Shown: piece by piece, positions 8,780 to 16,808 of the stretch | How positions within the stretch are numbered: position 1 is the first letter of the stretch | Layout: every line of letters starts with the position of its first letter | DNA from: Nitratireductor sp. ZSWI3 | GTDB lineage: Bacteria; Pseudomonadota; Alphaproteobacteria; Rhizobiales; Rhizobiaceae | Length of the DNA stretch: 63,297 bases | NCBI RefSeq assembly: GCF_024655565.1 | Contig: NZ_JANKOF010000018.1 | Location: forward strand, 1 to 63,297 | Direction: 5' to 3' | The notes under the pieces: generated by a model | The model's database searches: none | The model's input: only the letters and a program-made list of their open reading frames with translations | Told to the model about the DNA's origin: nothing | Program-made: the position numbers and the translations under genes

Positions 8780-8903
8780 GCCCCTCATCCGCCTGCCGGC
8801 ACCTTCTCCCCGCAAGCGGGGAGAAGGAGGATGGTCGAAATGGCGAGCCTCGACGTCTATGCCCCTTCTCCCCGTTTGCGGGGAGAAGGTGAGGATGAGG
8901 GGC
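8780..8903. repeat. RIME-like double-hairpin repeat, copy 1
   Basis: Outer inverted repeat GCCCCTCATCC (8780-8790) and GGATGAGGGGC (8893-8903). Inside are two hairpins: CCTTCTCCCCGC arms around AA at 8802-8827, and CCTTCTCCCCG arms around TTTG at 8864-8889. It lies between the convergent 3' ends of the deaminase gene and pcaF. The form agrees with the rhizobial intergenic mosaic elements I know. A second copy is at 38171-38301, also between convergent genes. It probably acts as a two-way transcription stop. Confidence 0.88.
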
Positions 8904-8943
8904 GAGCGCCAGCGGGTGCGATTGGCCGTACCGGGATAACGCG

Positions 8944-10149
8944 CTACACCCGCTCCATCGCCAGCGCGATGCCCTGGCCGACGCCGATGCACATCGTCGC
9001 CAGCGCCAGCCTGCCGCCGCGCTCGGACAGTTCGAGTGCCGCGGTGCCACAGATGCGGGCGCCGGACATGCCGAGCGGATGACCGAGCGCGATGGCACCG
9101 CCATTGGGATTCACATGCGCTGCATCCTCGGCAATGCCGAGCTCACGCAGCACCGCGATGCCCTGCGCGGCAAAGGCCTCGTTCAATTCGATGACGTCGA
9201 AATCCGCCGGCTTCAGGCCGAGCCGGGCGCAAAGCTTCCGCGTCGCCGGCGCCGGGCCGATGCCCATGATGCGCGGCGCAACGCCCGCCGTCGCGCCGCC
9301 GAGGATGCGGGCGATGGGGGTGAGCCCATATTTCTTCGCCGCCGCCTCCGAAGCGATGATCAGGGCCGCCGCGCCATCGTTGACGCCGGAAGCGTTGCCG
9401 GCCGTCACTGTGCCGCCCTCGCGGAACGGCGTCGGCAGCCTGGCCAGGGATTCGACCGTGGTGCCGGGGCGCGGATGCTCGTCCTTGTCGACCACGACCG
9501 GATCGCCCTTGCGCTGCGGGATGGTGACCGGCACGATCTCCTTGGCGAGCCGCCCGCTCTCCTGGGCGGCAACGGCCTTGTTTTGGCTGCGTACGGCGAA
9601 GGCGTCCTGATCGGCACGGCCGACGGAGAACTCTTCCGCCACGTTCTCGCCCGTCTCGGGCATCGAATCGATGCCGTACTGCTTCTTCAGCACCCGGTTG
9701 ACGAAACGCCAGCCGATGGTGGTGTCGTAAATCTCCGCATTGCGCGAGAAGGCGGTCTCGGCCTTCGGCATGACGAAGGGCGCGCGGCTCATGGATTCGA
9801 TGCCGCCCGCGATCATGATCTCCGCCTCGCCCGCCTTGATGGCACGCGCGGCGATGGTGACGGCATCCATGCCGGAACCGCACAACCGGTTGACCGTCGA
9901 GCCCGGCACGTCGATCGGAAGCCCCGCCAGGAGCACGGCCATGCGGGCGACGTTGCGGTTGTCCTCGCCCGCCTGGTTGGCGCAGCCATAAAAGACGTCG
10001 TCGAGCGCCGCCCAGTCCACCTTCGGGTTGCGCTCGACGAGCGCCTTTATAGGCGCCGCCGCCAGATCGTCGGCCCGGACCGAGGACAACACGCCGCCGA
10101 AGCGGCCGATGGGCGTGCGGATGTAATCGCAGATGAAGGCTTCAGCCAT
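8944..10149 (-). CDS. pcaF: 3-Oxoadipyl-CoA thiolase
   Basis: 401 aa, the usual thiolase length. Cleaves beta-ketoadipyl-CoA into succinyl-CoA and acetyl-CoA. Nucleophilic Cys in [11 protein letters not shown] (about residue 90), the C-terminal His in [17 protein letters not shown] and the second Cys in [11 protein letters not shown] are all present. The N terminus [19 protein letters not shown] and the segment [15 protein letters not shown] are characteristic of PcaF rather than of acetyl-CoA acetyltransferase. Follows pcaI and pcaJ in one leftward operon controlled by the divergent IclR gene. No other pca gene is in the window. Confidence 0.95.
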   Translation of the reverse strand: MAEAFICDYIRTPIGRFGGVLSSVRADDLAAAPIKALVERNPKVDWAALDDVFYGCANQAGEDNRNVARMAVLLAGLPIDVPGSTVNRLCGSGMDAVTIAARAIKAGEAEIMIAGGIESMSRAPFVMPKAETAFSRNAEIYDTTIGWRFVNRVLKKQYGIDSMPETGENVAEEFSVGRADQDAFAVRSQNKAVAAQESGRLAKEIVPVTIPQRKGDPVVVDKDEHPRPGTTVESLARLPTPFREGGTVTAGNASGVNDGAAALIIASEAAAKKYGLTPIARILGGATAGVAPRIMGIGPAPATRKLCARLGLKPADFDVIELNEAFAAQGIAVLRELGIAEDAAHVNPNGGAIALGHPLGMSGARICGTAALELSERGGRLALATMCIGVGQGIALAMERV

Positions 10150-10167
10150 GATGCGGGGTTCTCCAGT

Positions 10168-10944
10168 TCATGCGCCCTTATGGGCCCTGTCCGTGCGTGC
10201 TTTCAAGTCACGCAATGTCGCAAGCTCGAGCTCGGTGGGTGGCGGGGTCTGGTCGAGGGCTTCGGCGAACTTCACCGTCCAGCCGCAGGTCTCCTGCACC
10301 ATCTCGCGTGTCGCGCCCGGATGCAGCGAGACGACGGTGAACTCCTTCGTCTCGGGATCCGGCTTCCACACGGCAAGATCGGTGATGAGCAGGGTCGGAC
10401 CCTTGGTGTCGATGCCGAGGCGCTTGCGGTGGTCGCCGCCCTCGCCATGGCCGAAGGAGGTGTAGAAATCGATCTTCTCGACCATCGCCCGCTTCGACTG
10501 GGCAAGCGTGATGTAGACCTCCTGCGAGGAGGAGGCGATTTCCGGCGCCCCGCCGCCGCCCGGCAGCCGCACCTTGGGGCGGGCATAGTCGCCGACCACG
10601 GTGGTGTTGATGTTGCCGAATCTGTCGATCTGCGCCGCGCCCAGGAAGCCGATGGTGATGCGCCCGCCCTGCAGCCAGTAGCGGAACATCTCCGGCACCG
10701 GCACGGTGGTGAGCGCCGTGTCGCACAATTCGCCGTCGCCGATCGACAGCGGCAGCACGTCGGGCGCGGTGCCGATGGTGCCGGATTCGTAGATCAGGGT
10801 GATGTCGGGCGCGTGCGTCAGCCGGGCGATGTTGCAGGCCGCCGACGGCGCGCCGATGCCGACGAAGCAGACGTCCTCGTTTCGCAGCGCCCGCGAGGCG
10901 GCGATGGTCATCATCTCGTTGGGGGTGAAATCGGATTTGGTCAT
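10168..10944 (-). CDS. pcaJ: 3-Oxoadipate CoA-transferase, subunit B
   Basis: 258 aa. Beta subunit of the succinyl-CoA:3-oxoadipate CoA-transferase. Family I CoA-transferase signature with the catalytic Glu in LIYESGTIGTAPDVLP. The glycine-rich FVGIGAPSAACNIA near the start and PGGGGAPEIAS in the middle are typical of this subunit. The ATG at 10944 overlaps the pcaI stop (ATGA); the open frame upstream of it is inside pcaI. Gap to pcaF is 18 bp. Confidence 0.94.
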   Translation of the reverse strand: MTKSDFTPNEMMTIAASRALRNEDVCFVGIGAPSAACNIARLTHAPDITLIYESGTIGTAPDVLPLSIGDGELCDTALTTVPVPEMFRYWLQGGRITIGFLGAAQIDRFGNINTTVVGDYARPKVRLPGGGGAPEIASSSQEVYITLAQSKRAMVEKIDFYTSFGHGEGGDHRKRLGIDTKGPTLLITDLAVWKPDPETKEFTVVSLHPGATREMVQETCGWTVKFAEALDQTPPPTELELATLRDLKARTDRAHKGA

Positions 10945-11798
10945 CGGGCCACCCTCAGCTTCTCGACGCGCCTGGCGAAATCCTCGGGCGTTGCCCGCAG
11001 CACGTTCCGTTCCATCCAGTCGCCGAACAGATCGCGGTCGGCGGCGATCCTGTCCCATTCGAGATATTCGGCGTTGTCGCGGGCGTAGTAGCCGTGCGTG
11101 TAGGACGGGTGGGCACCGCCCGGCACCACGGCGATGGCCGCCACGGTCCAGTGCGGCAGGATGGTGAGATTGGGATGCAGGCCGGAAAAGTCCTCCACCA
11201 CCTCCTCCACCGTGACCACGGCGCGCCGCGCTGCCAGCACCGCCTCCTTCTGGATGCCGACGATGCCCTCGATGAGCACGTTGCCTTTCCTGTCGGCCTT
11301 CTGCGCGTGGATGAAGGTCACGTCCGGCCGCAGCGCCGGAACCGCCGCCAGTTCCTCGCCGGTGAAGGGGCAGCGGACGAATTTGATGTTCGGATTGACA
11401 TGCGCCAGCTCCGCGCCGCGATAGCCGCGGAAAATGGCCGACGGAAGCCCCGCCGCACCCGCTTCGTAGGCATTGGCCATGGCCGCGTGGGAATGCTCCT
11501 CGATCTCGATCGGGCGCGGAAAATCATTCTCCACCGCATCGCGCAGGCGCCGCAGAAGGCCAACGCCGGGATTGCCGGCATAGGAGAAGACAAGCTTCCT
11601 CGCCATGCCCATGCCGATCATCTGATCGTACACCACATCCGGCGTCATGCGGATCAGCGTCAGGTCGCGGAAGCCCTGGCGGATGGCCTCGTGGGCGGCG
11701 GCCGTCGGGATGAGATGGGTGAACCCCTCGAAGGCGACGCTGTCGCCATCCTTGAGGTTGTCCGCGACCGCCTGCGGAAGCGGGACGAAGCGCGCCAT
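10941..11798 (-). CDS. pcaI: 3-Oxoadipate CoA-transferase, subunit A
   Basis: 285 aa. Alpha subunit partner of PcaJ; begins MARFVPLPQAVADNLKDGDSVAFEGFTHLIP, with the glycine/alanine-rich CoA-binding region. First gene of the leftward pcaIJF operon. Its promoter shares a 57-bp gap with pcaR that carries two inverted repeats. Confidence 0.94.
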   Translation of the reverse strand: MARFVPLPQAVADNLKDGDSVAFEGFTHLIPTAAAHEAIRQGFRDLTLIRMTPDVVYDQMIGMGMARKLVFSYAGNPGVGLLRRLRDAVENDFPRPIEIEEHSHAAMANAYEAGAAGLPSAIFRGYRGAELAHVNPNIKFVRCPFTGEELAAVPALRPDVTFIHAQKADRKGNVLIEGIVGIQKEAVLAARRAVVTVEEVVEDFSGLHPNLTILPHWTVAAIAVVPGGAHPSYTHGYYARDNAEYLEWDRIAADRDLFGDWMERNVLRATPEDFARRVEKLRVAR

Positions 11799-11813
11799 GA
11801 TTCCTCCTCCAAA

Positions 11814-11828
11814 GTTCGCATTGCGAAC
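11814..11828. promoter_or_regulatory. Perfect 15-bp palindrome, probable PcaR operator
   Basis: GTTCGCA and TGCGAAC arms around a central T. It lies between pcaI and pcaR. GTTCG-rich palindromes are known targets of PcaR/PobR-type IclR regulators, so this is the leading operator candidate for both promoters. Confidence 0.7.
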
Positions 11829-11830
11829 AT

Positions 11831-11850
11831 AAGTATTGTATGTGATACTT
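11831..11850. promoter_or_regulatory. Second inverted repeat before pcaR
   Basis: AAGTAT (11831-11836) and ATACTT (11845-11850) flank eight bases, ending five bases before the pcaR ATG. Two bases separate it from the GTTCGCA palindrome. It could be a second regulator site or part of the -10 region of either promoter. Confidence 0.45.
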
Positions 11851-11855
11851 ATTAG

Positions 11856-12656
11856 ATGGAGATCGAAAACGAGTCAAACCCGCCCGCAGCCGCAGGCCGC
11901 GATCTGGTGGGATCGCTCGCCAAGGGGCTTGGCGTGGTGGAGATCCTGGCGGAAGCGCCCGGCGGCATGACGCTGACCGAGGTGGCGGCTGCCGCCGGGC
12001 TGACGCGCGCCGGCGCGCGCCGGCTGCTGCTCACGCTGGTGGCAAGCGGCTTCGCCCGCCAGGAGGAGCGGCGCTTCGTTCTGTCGGCCAGGCTCTTGTC
12101 GCTGACGCGGGCATGGCTGGGCGGCGCCTCGGCCTCTCTGTGGCGTTATGCCGAGCCGATCATGCGCGAGGTCTCCGAGGCGCTTGGCGAATCCTGCTCG
12201 GCGGCCGTTCTGGAAGGCGAGGACGTCGTCTATGTGGCGCGCGTGGCGGGACGGCGCATCGTCTCGGTGGCGCTGCATGTGGGCGCGCGGCTGCCCGCCC
12301 ATTGCACCTCGATGGGCCGCGTGCTGCTGTCAGACCTGGATTCGGCTGAACTCACCCGTTTTCTCGCGCATGCGTCTATCGGCGCCAAGACTGCGAAAAC
12401 GGTGACGGACAAGGCCGCCCTCGCCGCCAAGGTGGCGCTGGCGCGCCAGCAGGGCTATGCCGTCGTCGACGAGGAACTGGAGCTCGGCCTGCGCTCGATT
12501 GCGGTTCCCGTGCGGGACAAATTCGGCCGCATCGTCGCGGCGCTCAACGTCTCCACCCAGTCGGCGCGCTTCACCTGCCCGCAGATGGAGCGGATCCTTC
12601 TGCCGCCGCTGCTCGATGCGGCCCGCAAGCTGGAAGACTTTCTGGCGCTGCAATAG
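11856..12656 (+). CDS. pcaR: IclR-family regulator of the pca operon
   Basis: 266 aa. N-terminal winged helix-turn-helix (about 20-80: SLAKGLGVVEILAEAPGGMTL, LTRAGARRLLLTLVASGF) and C-terminal IclR effector domain (about 95-265) with SMGRVLLSDL and the closing SIAVPVRDKFGRIVAALNVS typical of PcaR/PcaU/PobR proteins. Divergent from pcaIJF with a shared operator region, so control of that operon and of itself is expected, with beta-ketoadipate as the usual effector in this group. Starts at the ATG at 11856. Confidence 0.9.
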   Translation: MEIENESNPPAAAGRDLVGSLAKGLGVVEILAEAPGGMTLTEVAAAAGLTRAGARRLLLTLVASGFARQEERRFVLSARLLSLTRAWLGGASASLWRYAEPIMREVSEALGESCSAAVLEGEDVVYVARVAGRRIVSVALHVGARLPAHCTSMGRVLLSDLDSAELTRFLAHASIGAKTAKTVTDKAALAAKVALARQQGYAVVDEELELGLRSIAVPVRDKFGRIVAALNVSTQSARFTCPQMERILLPPLLDAARKLEDFLALQ

Positions 12657-12685
12657 CGGCATGTGCAGCAGGCGGGCGGTCTCGC

Positions 12686-12928
12686 TCATGCCGCGCTCCG
12701 TGACGTTTTCGGCTGCTCGATCGCCTCGCGCATGCGGCGCGCCAGGCGTGCCTGCAGGCGGACGGACAGCACATGGTCGAGCACATCGCGCGCTTCCACG
12801 GCAGCCTGCCCGCCGGCCACGGCGAACAGGGAATCGACGATGGAGGCCTCCTCCTGCGGCGACAGGAGAGCCTCGATCCGCGCATCGGCTTCGGCGTCCG
12901 CACGGGCGGTGTGAATCGGTGTGTTCAT
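12686..12928 (-). CDS. Small hypothetical protein
   Basis: 80 aa (MNTPIHTARADAEADARIEALL...). Not recognised. Predicted mostly helical, charged, without signal peptide or membrane segment; contains QARLARRMREAIEQ near the C terminus. A GGGAGAG-like ribosome site lies about 9 bases before the ATG, which favours a real gene. It is convergent with pcaR and 122 bp downstream of the LysR gene in the same direction. Alternative: a chance frame in GC-rich DNA. Confidence 0.45.
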   Translation of the reverse strand: MNTPIHTARADAEADARIEALLSPQEEASIVDSLFAVAGGQAAVEARDVLDHVLSVRLQARLARRMREAIEQPKTSRSAA

Positions 12929-13009
12929 GGCTCGGAATCTCTCCCGCGATCCTGACGGGAAGGAGGCGGGCGGATGAATTTTTGACGACAGTTTCTAGGC
13001 ATGACCACG

Positions 13010-13031
13010 CCGCGCAGAAGGCTGCGCGGCG
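13010..13031 (-). terminator. GC-rich stem-loop after the LysR gene
   Basis: GCCGCGCAG and CTGCGCGGC arms of nine bases around a four-base loop, starting 20 bases after the LysR stop. There is no T-run, so intrinsic termination is possible but not certain. Confidence 0.5.
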
Positions 13032-13050
13032 GCGGTTGCAGGGCCAAGAA

Positions 13051-13959
13051 TTACTGATGGGCGAGGCTGTGGCGGGGAAAGGCCGGCGGCGGCGGCGTCA
13101 TGCGATGCAATTCGCCCTGGAGCAGCTCGAAGATGTCGAGCGCCATGCGCAGGTTGAAGCGTTTGTCGTCGAAGAACATGCCGTAGCGCATCTCGAGCCC
13201 GCCCGGCAGAACCTCGACGCAATCCCCCAGCACGCCCACCTGCCCGTCGAAGACGAAGCTTGGCAGCGGAGACACGGCGACGCCGGACGACACCAGCCGG
13301 ATGGCCGTGGCGATGTCGTCGACCTCGCCCAGGACGTCGTAGGAGACCTGGCGCTGCCGCAGCCATTCGCGGGCGGCCATGCCGAGGGGCGACTGCGCGT
13401 TGGTCAGCACCACGGGAACCGCCCCTGCAGCGCGCTTCCACTGCTCGGCGATGTCGCGCGAGCCGATCCAGCGCAAAGTGTGGTCGGCGATCAGGTCCGG
13501 CCCCATCTCGGAAGGGTAGAGGGCACGAAAGACGGCGTCGATCTGGCCGAGATCGTACATCTCCTCCAGACGACGGGAATCGGCGATGCGCCAGCTCACC
13601 GTCTCCCTGATCTTGCCGAGACGGCCCATGCCGCTGAGCAGGAGCGGTGCACAATAGGTGCAAACGCCGACCTTCAGCTTGGAAACGTTCTTTTCGTAGC
13701 CCACCGTGCGCAGCCGCCGTTCCAGATCGAGCATCTGGCGGATCAGGCCGGAGATCTCCTCCTTGACGATGATGCGGTTGCCGAGCTTCTTGATCAGCGG
13801 TGTGCCGATCGCCTTCTCCAGGCGGCCGAGATGCATGCTGACGGCAGGCTGGCTGATGCCCAGCTTCTGCGCCGCGCCCGTCAGGCTGCGCGTGTCGATG
13901 ACCGCCTCGGCGGCCCGCAATGTCGCAAACGAAAGTCCATCCTGTTTGTGCATACCCAT
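13051..13959 (-). CDS. LysR-family transcriptional regulator
   Basis: 302 aa. N-terminal LysR helix-turn-helix (SFATLRAAEAVIDTRSLTGA, LGISQPAVSMHLGRLEKAIG, about 9-70) followed by a periplasmic-binding-protein-like effector domain from about residue 90. The ATG at 13959 is preceded at about ten bases by GAGG; a second ATG at 13953 is less well placed, and the frame is open much further upstream without resemblance to the family. No target gene lies directly beside it: upstream is a 545-bp gene-free stretch, downstream the small hypothetical gene. Effector and target unknown. Confidence 0.88.
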   Translation of the reverse strand: MGMHKQDGLSFATLRAAEAVIDTRSLTGAAQKLGISQPAVSMHLGRLEKAIGTPLIKKLGNRIIVKEEISGLIRQMLDLERRLRTVGYEKNVSKLKVGVCTYCAPLLLSGMGRLGKIRETVSWRIADSRRLEEMYDLGQIDAVFRALYPSEMGPDLIADHTLRWIGSRDIAEQWKRAAGAVPVVLTNAQSPLGMAAREWLRQRQVSYDVLGEVDDIATAIRLVSSGVAVSPLPSFVFDGQVGVLGDCVEVLPGGLEMRYGMFFDDKRFNLRMALDIFELLQGELHRMTPPPPAFPRHSLAHQ

Positions 13960-14504
13960 AGGTTGTGCGCCTCGCTCTTCAAGAGGTGAAACATGAGACC
14001 CGACTGACGATGCCGCCGGAACGGCACGCAACTGCCCGGAGGGATGGGACAACCGGCCCCGCCCTGCCGCCACGCGTTCATCGCGCAAGGCAGGTTCGCG
14101 CGGCGAATGCCTCGCCGCCCGTCGCAGGGCGCCAGACGCGCCTGCCAAAACGCCTACTCTTCAAAGGCAGGACCCACCGGGTTCCCGGCCTCCGATCACC
14201 GCGGCGCCGTACAGATGTCCGCTGAAACTCTCCCACCCCCAAGGTGACTGGAAAGCGACCTGTCTCGATACAACTTCTGCACGATAGCGGATTCGTTTTC
14301 GATATACAACCTATAATAGATTATGTGGATATCTATACAATTTTAGGGATGTAAACGATTACGCATACTGATTTTTCGTCATTAAAATCAAATGGATGTG
14401 CCTCGCCATCAAAGACGCGGCCTAAACGGCTGATACAACCCATAGGTTTATTCCTGCAACCGAAAGGCGCCGGCGCGCGGAACAGCCGCCCGGAACCGCA
14501 CCGA
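13960..14504. other. Gene-free stretch upstream of the LysR gene
   Basis: No convincing gene. The part 14270-14410 is clearly AT-rich against its neighbours. It contains ATAGAT/ATCTAT arms around nine bases at 14316-14336, a LysR-style spacing. ACCCATAGGTT occurs identically at 13954-13964 (over the LysR start) and 14438-14448, and the related ACAACCTATA is at 14306-14315. The stretch also receives the 3' end of the P-type ATPase gene. It may be the LysR control region or the scar of a lost gene. Confidence 0.5.
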
Positions 14505-16700
14505 TCAGCGCGCCGCGCGGAAGCCGAGGAGGCGCAGCGCGTTGAGGGTGACGAGCACGGTGGCGCCCGTATCCGCCATGACGGCGATCCACAGGCCGGT
14601 GAGGCCGAGCACCGTCGTGACGAGGAACACCGCCTTCAGGCCAAGGGCGATGACGATGTTCTGACGGATGTTCGCCATGGTCGCCCGCGCCAGCCGCAAC
14701 AGGGCGGCGACATCCCTCACCCGGTTTCCGAGCAGCGCGGCATCGGCCGTCTCCAGCGCCACATCGGTGCCCGAGCCCATCGCCACGCCGATATGCGCGG
14801 CGGCGAGCGCCGGGGCATCGTTGATGCCGTCGCCGACCATCATGACGGCCTGCCGGCCGGTGAGCTCGCGGATCGCGGCCACCTTGTCGTCGGGCAGCAG
14901 GCCCGCCCGGTGCTCCATCGACAGGCCGCCGGCCACGGCCGCCGCGGTGCGCTCGTTGTCGCCCGTCAGCATCAGGGAGCGGACGCCGAGGGCGGAGAGC
15001 TCCTCGACGGCCTTTCGAGCATCCTCGCGCGGTTCGTCGCGCAGCGCGATGACGCCGGCCAGCGCCTCGGCGCGGAAGACGGCGGCAACGGTCTTGCCCT
15101 CCTCTTCCAGCATCTCGATCTTCCGTTTCGCAGCGGGCGTCATAACCCCTTGTTCCTCGGCATAGCGCGGAGAGCCGACAAAGGCGGTCTCGCCGTCGAC
15201 CTGCGCTTCCACACCGCGGCCGGCGATGGCGCGCGCCCCGCGCCCCGCCCTGGGCCTGATGCCGCGCGCGGTGGCATGCCGGACGATCGCCTCGGCCAGC
15301 GGATGGCTCGAGCCCGCCTCGACCCCCGCGGCGAGCGCCAGCGTTTGCTCATCACCACCGTCGGCGCTCCACACGTCGGTGACCATGGGTCTGCCGACCG
15401 TCAGCGTGCCGGTCTTGTCGAAGGCGACGAGATCGGTGCGCGCGGCGGCCTCGATCACCGCCCCGCCCTTCATCAGGAGGCCGCGGCGCGCCCCGGCCGA
15501 CAGCGACGAGGCGATCGAGGCCGGCACGGAGATGACAAGCGCACAGGGGCAGCCGATGAGAAGCAGCGCCAGCGCACGGTAGATCCAGGTGTCCCAGGCA
15601 GCCCCCGCGAACAGCGGCGGAACGAGGGCCACCAGCACCGCCAGCCCGACGATGGCGGGCATGTAGTAGCGGCTGAAGCGGTCGATGAAGCGTTCGGTGG
15701 GCGCGCGCGCCTCCTGCGCCTCCTCCACGAGGCGGATGATGCGGGCGATGGTGTTGTCTTGCGGGGTGCGCGTGACGCGGATGCGCAGCAGCGCATCGGT
15801 GCTGATCGAGCCTGCGAACACCTCCTCGCCGACGCCCTTGGTCTTCGGCACGGATTCGCCCGTCACCGGCGCCTCGTCGATGCCGGCGGTGCCCTCGACA
15901 ATCGCCCCGTCGGCGGGAATCCGGTCGCCGGGACGAACGAGAACGGTCTGGCCGATGCGCAGCTCGGCCGCCTGCACCTGGCGGGTGGCGCCATCCTCTT
16001 CCAGCAAAGCCGTCTTCGGCACCAGATCGCCCAGGGCGCGAATGCCGGCGCGCGCGCGGTCGGCGGCAACGCCTTCCAGCACCTCGCCGACGGCGAACAG
16101 GAAGACGACCAGCGCCGCCTCCTCGGCCGCTCCGATGAGCAGCGCTCCGGCGGCGGCGATTGTCATCAGCATCTCGATGGTGAAGGGCATGCCGGCGGAA
16201 AGGGCGGCGAATGCCCGCCGCGCCACCGGCAGAACGCCGATCAGGCAGGCAATTGTGAAGGCCCAGGGGGAAAGCGGGCCCGGAGCCAGGAGTTCGATCG
16301 CCCAGGCCGCGGCAAGCAGCAAGCCGGTGACGACCACCAGACGGCCCTTGCCGGTCTGGTACCAGCGCTTGTCCCGCTCGGCTTCATCGTGACCGCCCGC
16401 AGGGGCATGGCCGCCGCAACAGGCTCCCTCCCCCGCCTGATCGACCGCGACCGGCCCCTTCACGTCGCGCGGAGCGATCCCGTAGCCCAGCCGCTTGACG
16501 GTGCGCTCCACCGCCTCGGGCGCCGTCTCCCGCTCGTCGAGCGACAGCGCAAGCGTCTCGGCCATCACCGAGATCTCGACGTCGCCGACGCCCGGCAGCC
16601 GCTCGACCGCACCGCGGATCTTGGTGGCGCAGCTCGCGCAATCCATGCCGCTCACCGTCCAGGTGAGCGCGCGGGCCGCATTTTCCTGATTCGAAGACAC
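14505..16700 (-). CDS. Zn/Cd/Pb-type heavy-metal P1B-ATPase
   Basis: 731 aa. Exports soft divalent metal ions across the inner membrane. Domains in order: HMA metal-binding domain with GMDCASC (residues 18-24), a Cys/His-rich linker (CCGGHAPAGGHD), transmembrane helices, actuator loop with TGES, the CPC ion-site motif in LLIGCPCAL, the phosphorylation site DKTGTLT, an SSHPLAEA nucleotide-domain motif and the hinge GDGINDAP. CPC with this linker fits ZntA/CadA rather than copper exporters. Start: GTG at 16700 has AAGGAG six bases upstream; an ATG at 16724 and a TTG at 16733 lie at or before the expected transcript start and are rejected. A MerR-type promoter precedes it. Confidence 0.92.
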   Translation of the reverse strand: MSSNQENAARALTWTVSGMDCASCATKIRGAVERLPGVGDVEISVMAETLALSLDERETAPEAVERTVKRLGYGIAPRDVKGPVAVDQAGEGACCGGHAPAGGHDEAERDKRWYQTGKGRLVVVTGLLLAAAWAIELLAPGPLSPWAFTIACLIGVLPVARRAFAALSAGMPFTIEMLMTIAAAGALLIGAAEEAALVVFLFAVGEVLEGVAADRARAGIRALGDLVPKTALLEEDGATRQVQAAELRIGQTVLVRPGDRIPADGAIVEGTAGIDEAPVTGESVPKTKGVGEEVFAGSISTDALLRIRVTRTPQDNTIARIIRLVEEAQEARAPTERFIDRFSRYYMPAIVGLAVLVALVPPLFAGAAWDTWIYRALALLLIGCPCALVISVPASIASSLSAGARRGLLMKGGAVIEAAARTDLVAFDKTGTLTVGRPMVTDVWSADGGDEQTLALAAGVEAGSSHPLAEAIVRHATARGIRPRAGRGARAIAGRGVEAQVDGETAFVGSPRYAEEQGVMTPAAKRKIEMLEEEGKTVAAVFRAEALAGVIALRDEPREDARKAVEELSALGVRSLMLTGDNERTAAAVAGGLSMEHRAGLLPDDKVAAIRELTGRQAVMMVGDGINDAPALAAAHIGVAMGSGTDVALETADAALLGNRVRDVAALLRLARATMANIRQNIVIALGLKAVFLVTTVLGLTGLWIAVMADTGATVLVTLNALRLLGFRAAR

Positions 16701-16731
16701 TTGTTTCTCCTTGCGATCTGCCATCAGCCGC

Positions 16732-16762
16732 AAGGTAGGATCTCTAGTTACTAGAGCTTCAA
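16732..16762 (-). promoter_or_regulatory. MerR-type metal-responsive promoter
   Basis: Reading leftward: -35 TTGAAG (16762-16757), a 19-bp spacer and -10 TACCTT (16737-16732). The spacer holds a perfect 15-bp palindrome with arms CTCTAGT/ACTAGAG at 16742-16756. A stretched 19-bp spacer filled by a dyad is the hallmark of ZntR/CadR/CueR-controlled promoters. No merR-type gene is in the window, so the regulator acts in trans. Confidence 0.88.
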
Positions 16763-16808
16763 GAGGAAAATCGCATTTTCTGCAAAGGGTACCGGCTCGC
16801 CAGGAAAA

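Noticed and set aside
9079-11088. 669-codon open frame on the plus strand
   Set aside because: Antisense to pcaF, pcaJ and pcaI, spanning three genes; composition artefact of GC-rich codon use.
14793-16754. 653-codon open frame on the plus strand
   Set aside because: Antisense to the P-type ATPase and across its promoter; no family resemblance.
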